From Eubacteriales Family XIII. Incertae Sedis bacterium (GTDB taxonomy: Bacteria > Bacillota > Clostridia > Peptostreptococcales > Anaerovoracaceae), in assembly GCA_031257215.1 (NCBI GenBank), contig JAIRPC010000144.1, positions 1 to 7,328 of the forward strand: DNA of 7,328 nucleotides, read 5' to 3'. Shown here piece after piece: positions 4,962 to 7,328 of this stretch (positions are counted from its first letter, which is position 1; each line of letters begins with the position of its first letter). Under the pieces are notes generated by a model. It worked only from the letters and a program-made list of their open reading frames with translations. It was not told the origin of the DNA and searched no databases. Made by a program: the position numbers and the translations under genes.

Positions 4962-6239
4962 TCACCCCCCGGCCGCGTAGCGCATGATGTCGCTTTCTAT
5001 GCACACGTTCAGGCCCTGCGTCTCGGGCGGGGCGAGCCTGTGTTTTGTGTACAGCTCCGCGAACAGCTCTTTGGTGCGGCGGTAGTAGTCCACGCCTGGC
5101 GGCGTCATGCTCCCCAGCACGGGGCGCCCCATCGGCATCCAAACCGACGCGGTGGGCAGGATGCCGCGCTCGGCCAGATATGCCGCGCCGCGCGACAGGC
5201 TCTCGAACGGCTCTATCCCGATAATGAAATTTGAGAACGCCTTGGAGGGGCCGTGCTTTTCCGCTATGTAGGCCAGGACATCCAGATGGCGCTCGCGCGT
5301 CGTGAACGCGATCTTGCCGGGCGTCACGGTTTTCGCAAGCTCGGTGTCCCACAGCTCCACACTGCACGCGATGCGCGTGGCGCCGAGCGCGAAGTATTCG
5401 TCTATCAGGCCGCGGTCGCTAGGCGGGGTGATGTAGAGCAGGACTTCATTCAGCGCGGCGCGAGGGGGCTCGCCGTTTGGCAGGCAGGCTGTTGCCGCCG
5501 CTTTGTCGCGCAGCTCGACGCGCCCGCCCGCTTCGCCGCGAAGCCCTGCGATCGCCGCCAGGTATTCGCGGATGTGCCGCGCTTCGCTCTTGCCGTCCAT
5601 GGTCGAGCCGCCCGTGAGCTGCACCCCCGAAACGCCTAGCTCCCTTGCGGCATATCCGGCTATTTCACCAATGTCGGCGGCGGCAAGCGCGGGCGGGAGC
5701 GGCCTGCCTTTCTTCACGAGCGTCTCAAAATCGCCGCCCGAAAAGCAGAACTGGCACGGCCTGCCGCCCGCCGCGTACTCGCACGGCCACAGGCATTGGA
5801 ACGAAACCCAGTCCAGCCCCTGCAAGACCGAGTTGCCGACGAAGCGCGTTCCGAGCGCCGTCTTCCGTCGGTAGAAATCCGTGCGCGGCGGCAGGCTTAC
5901 GGTGTCGAGGCACTCACCGCCGCAATACAGCGCGGGCTTGCCGCCCGCCACGCGAAGCGAGAACGGGGTGGCGAGCTTGGAGGCGTACCTCAGCAATTTC
6001 AGATTGTCCCACGACAATATCCCCGAAAGGTATTTCAGGTGGAAGCCCATGTCGGTCAGCTGGACTATCGTGCCGTCGGACAGGATGATGCAATTGCACT
6101 CCCGAGGGTCAACGCCCAGGCGGCGCGTTTCGGAAAAAAGCCGATAGACATCCCTGCCGACCCTAAGCCCGCGGCTGACAATCAGCGCTTTCAGCTCGAC
6201 GGAATCTATCTCCGCACCCTCGTATCTGTAACTGTTCAT
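4962..6239 (-). CDS. Radical SAM family protein with atypical cysteine spacing
   Basis: A 425-residue protein from the ATG at 6239. This start is preferred because AGGAG lies just upstream and the ATG overlaps the permease stop as ATGA. The frame stays open upstream only as an overlap inside the permease gene. The cysteine cluster QCLWPCEYAAGGRPCQFC gives Cys149, 153, 162 and 165 (C-x3-C-x8-C-x2-C), not the canonical C-x3-C-x2-C. QLTGGSTMDG (207-216) resembles the GGE-type SAM-binding motif, after which a TIM-barrel-like run of strands follows (EVLLYITPP, RIACSVELWD, FSNFIIGIEPF). An N-terminal ~110-residue domain (SDGTIVQLTDMGFHLKYL) precedes the core. I cannot name the subfamily. The neighbours hypC and hypD suggest, but do not show, a role in metallocofactor work. 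Residues 232-261 are Gly/Ala/Arg-rich and may be an insertion. Confidence 0.8.
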   Translation of the reverse strand: MNSYRYEGAEIDSVELKALIVSRGLRVGRDVYRLFSETRRLGVDPRECNCIILSDGTIVQLTDMGFHLKYLSGILSWDNLKLLRYASKLATPFSLRVAGGKPALYCGGECLDTVSLPPRTDFYRRKTALGTRFVGNSVLQGLDWVSFQCLWPCEYAAGGRPCQFCFSGGDFETLVKKGRPLPPALAAADIGEIAGYAARELGVSGVQLTGGSTMDGKSEARHIREYLAAIAGLRGEAGGRVELRDKAAATACLPNGEPPRAALNEVLLYITPPSDRGLIDEYFALGATRIACSVELWDTELAKTVTPGKIAFTTRERHLDVLAYIAEKHGPSKAFSNFIIGIEPFESLSRGAAYLAERGILPTASVWMPMGRPVLGSMTPPGVDYYRRTKELFAELYTKHRLAPPETQGLNVCIESDIMRYAAGG

Positions 6240-6997
6240 GCGCTCCTCGCCGCAACATAGATGGAGCGTATAAACAGCGCCACCAGATAGATCCCCACCG
6301 ATACGGAGGCGGCCTTGGGAGTCAGGTGTTCCAGCGCCAGCTTGCCAAGCGGTGGTGTTATGCAAGAGCAGGCTCCTATGACCAACCCCACTTTGATATT
6401 AACCAGTTCGTTCTTTAAATTTCTGACAGTCCCTGAGATGGTGCCGGGTATCATGGTGAACAGGGATATGCCGCGCGCAGCCACGTCGGAGCCGCCCAAT
6501 ATGAAGGTCAGTCCAGTCACCATCAAAAAACCGCCCCCCACCCCGAGAAGCCCTGACAGTGTGCCAGTGACTACACCGAGCGCCACCAGCGCCATAACAG
6601 TGAAAACATTTAGCGCGATATCCGTGCCCCTGCTTGAGACCAACAAGAATTGCGCCGCGCTAAGCACTAGGATGAAAACGGCGAAGGACCATCTGAGCCA
6701 GCGTTCGGGCAGGATGCTAAGGAGCTTCGTTCCAATCTGAGCGCCGATAACCACTCCACATGCCAGGACTACGGCCACCGCGTAGTCTATCTCCCCGCCG
6801 ACGATGTAAGTAACGACACCCGCCACCGCGGTAGGGAGTATCGCCAGCAGCGAGGTGGCGGCCGCCGACCGTTGCGAGAAGCCAAACGCAACCAGCACAG
6901 GAACTATCACGCCGCCGCCGCCTATACCGAAAAAGCCCGCGAGAAATCCCGTCAGCAGGCCAAGCCCACAAAATATTGCAATGTTTTTTCTTTTCAT
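6236..6997 (-). CDS. TauE/SafE-family (UPF0721) membrane permease
   Basis: A 253-residue integral membrane protein with about seven or eight hydrophobic segments. It has the two-fold internal repeat of the family: GLLTGFLAGFFGIGGGGVIV near the N-terminus and GTLSGLLGVGGGFLM in the second half, each with the Gly-rich G-x-GGG motif. Characterised members export sulfite, sulfoacetate or other organic anions, but specificity cannot be read from sequence. The ATG at 6997 is preceded only by a weak AAGAAA. The stop overlaps the radical SAM start by 4 nt (ATGA), which implies coupled translation. As first gene of the minus-strand run it likely carries the operon promoter (extended -10 at 7075-7083). 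Whether the transported compound relates to the downstream enzymes is unknown. Confidence 0.92.
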   Translation of the reverse strand: MKRKNIAIFCGLGLLTGFLAGFFGIGGGGVIVPVLVAFGFSQRSAAATSLLAILPTAVAGVVTYIVGGEIDYAVAVVLACGVVIGAQIGTKLLSILPERWLRWSFAVFILVLSAAQFLLVSSRGTDIALNVFTVMALVALGVVTGTLSGLLGVGGGFLMVTGLTFILGGSDVAARGISLFTMIPGTISGTVRNLKNELVNIKVGLVIGACSCITPPLGKLALEHLTPKAASVSVGIYLVALFIRSIYVAARSA

Positions 6998-7074
6998 ATT
7001 TCTTAATCAAGCCCGCGCCCCAGTTCGGCGGAGACCCTCTGTTATCAACACAATCATTCAGTTGCCGACATAAT

Positions 7075-7083
7075 ATTATAGCA
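7075..7083 (-). promoter_or_regulatory. Extended -10 promoter of the permease operon
   Basis: On the minus strand TGCTATAAT is a perfect extended -10 (TGn plus TATAAT). Initiation near 7068 gives a leader of about 70 nt before the permease ATG. No -35 of note is present, as is common for extended -10 promoters. This is the best candidate for driving the permease, the radical SAM gene and possibly hypC, the NUDIX gene and hypD. Confidence 0.6.
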
Positions 7084-7112
7084 CGCGGAAAGACTGCCGC
7101 GCCAGGATGGTG

Positions 7113-7138
7113 TATAATGGTTTTGGACAGTATTGTCC
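7113..7138 (+). promoter_or_regulatory. -10 element and dyad (possible operator) before the isochorismatase gene
   Basis: A perfect TATAAT (7113-7118) is followed at the expected transcription start by the inverted repeat GGACA (7125-7129), 4 nt, TGTCC (7134-7138). A dyad at the start site is typical of an operator bound by a dimeric repressor. The -35 region (around 7090) is poor, so the promoter may be weak or need an activator. No regulator gene is nearby within the window. The dyad has no T run and is too close to the promoter to be a normal terminator. Confidence 0.5.
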
Positions 7139-7179
7139 TGAAGAATTAACAATAAAACGAGGGATCACGAAAGGCGACA

Positions 7180-7328
7180 ATGATGGAATCGAACGGAAAA
7201 GGTGCGGGGCCGGCGGGGGCCGGCGCGGCGCTCAGGTCGGACGCGGACAGTGCCGCGCTCGTCGTTATCGACATGCAGGAACGGCTGGTGCCGGCCATGC
7301 GCGAAGCCAGCGAGCTGGTTCGGCGCAC
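7180..7328 (+). CDS. Isochorismatase-family (cysteine hydrolase) protein, N-terminal part
   Basis: The frame starts at tandem ATG codons (7180 and 7183) behind AAAGGCG and remains open to the window edge, giving 49 complete codons. ALVVIDMQERLVPAM (26-40) is the first conserved block of the isochorismatase-like cysteine hydrolases, in which Asp31 is the first member of the Asp-Lys-Cys triad. The Lys and Cys lie beyond the window. The Q-E-R-L-x-P-A-M continuation is most like the YcaC-type branch of putative amidohydrolases. About 16 residues of Gly/Ala-rich sequence (5-17) precede the usual start of the domain, encoded by repeated GGCCGG; this looks like a low-complexity extension. It is divergent from the permease gene. 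Substrate unknown. Confidence 0.85.
   Translation, partial: MMESNGKGAGPAGAGAALRSDADSAALVVIDMQERLVPAMREASELVRR

Noticed and set aside
5253..5874. Long plus-strand open frames (123-154 codons) opposite the radical SAM gene
   Set aside because: GC-rich shadows of the real gene; translations are Arg/Ala/Pro-rich with no motifs and no upstream signals.
6240..6365. N-terminal extension of the radical SAM frame by 42 codons
   Set aside because: It lies wholly inside the permease gene, whereas the ATG at 6239 has AGGAG and an ATGA overlap with the permease stop.
7146..7328. Minus-strand 60-codon frame at the right edge
   Set aside because: It is antisense to the isochorismatase-family start, which has a recognisable conserved block and upstream signals.

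Overview
The window looks like accessory chromosomal DNA from a bacterium, most likely a moderately GC-rich member of the Bacillota (Clostridia). The reasons are GGAGG-type ribosome binding sites, sigma70/sigmaA-type promoters in AT-rich intergenic gaps between GC-rich genes, and a small secreted protein of a type common in Clostridia. The taxonomic call is an inference; there is no rRNA or marker gene. No tRNA, rRNA, CRISPR array, insertion sequence or phage gene was seen.

Layout, left to right. (1) Positions 1-206, minus strand: the start of a small secreted protein cut by the window edge. (2) Positions 207-595: no gene, but a strong minus-strand intrinsic terminator at 353-397 serves the next gene. 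(3) Positions 596-2651: a divergent pair made of a TetR-family repressor (minus) and an alpha/beta hydrolase of the FrsA / pseudooxynicotine-hydrolase / Ayg1 type (plus). The gap between them holds a consensus promoter (TTGACA, 17 bp, TATTAT) bracketed by two operator-like palindromes of identical geometry, so this reads as a self-contained inducible cassette. (4) Positions 2622-6997, minus strand, transcribed right to left: a TauE/SafE-type permease, a radical SAM protein with unusual cysteine spacing, hypC, a CoA-pyrophosphatase-like NUDIX hydrolase, then hypD. Two of the junctions are 4-nt stop/start overlaps (ATGA, GTGA) and the other gaps are about 70 bp, so this is probably one operon or two closely linked ones. 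(5) Positions 7180-7328, plus strand: the start of an isochorismatase-family hydrolase, divergent from the permease, with a dyad at its expected transcription start.

HypC and HypD together carry and build the Fe(CN)2CO group of [NiFe]-hydrogenases. Here they occur without hypA, hypB, hypE, hypF or hydrogenase subunits in view, and next to a radical SAM enzyme and a permease. Whether the radical SAM protein belongs to metallocofactor assembly is an open, testable idea. The most unusual sequence feature lies inside hypD: the reading frame is enlarged by about 75-80 codons compared with ordinary HypD, in two places. One of these is a palindrome-rich repeat with two 34-bp near-identical copies exactly 111 bp apart, apparently translated in frame.
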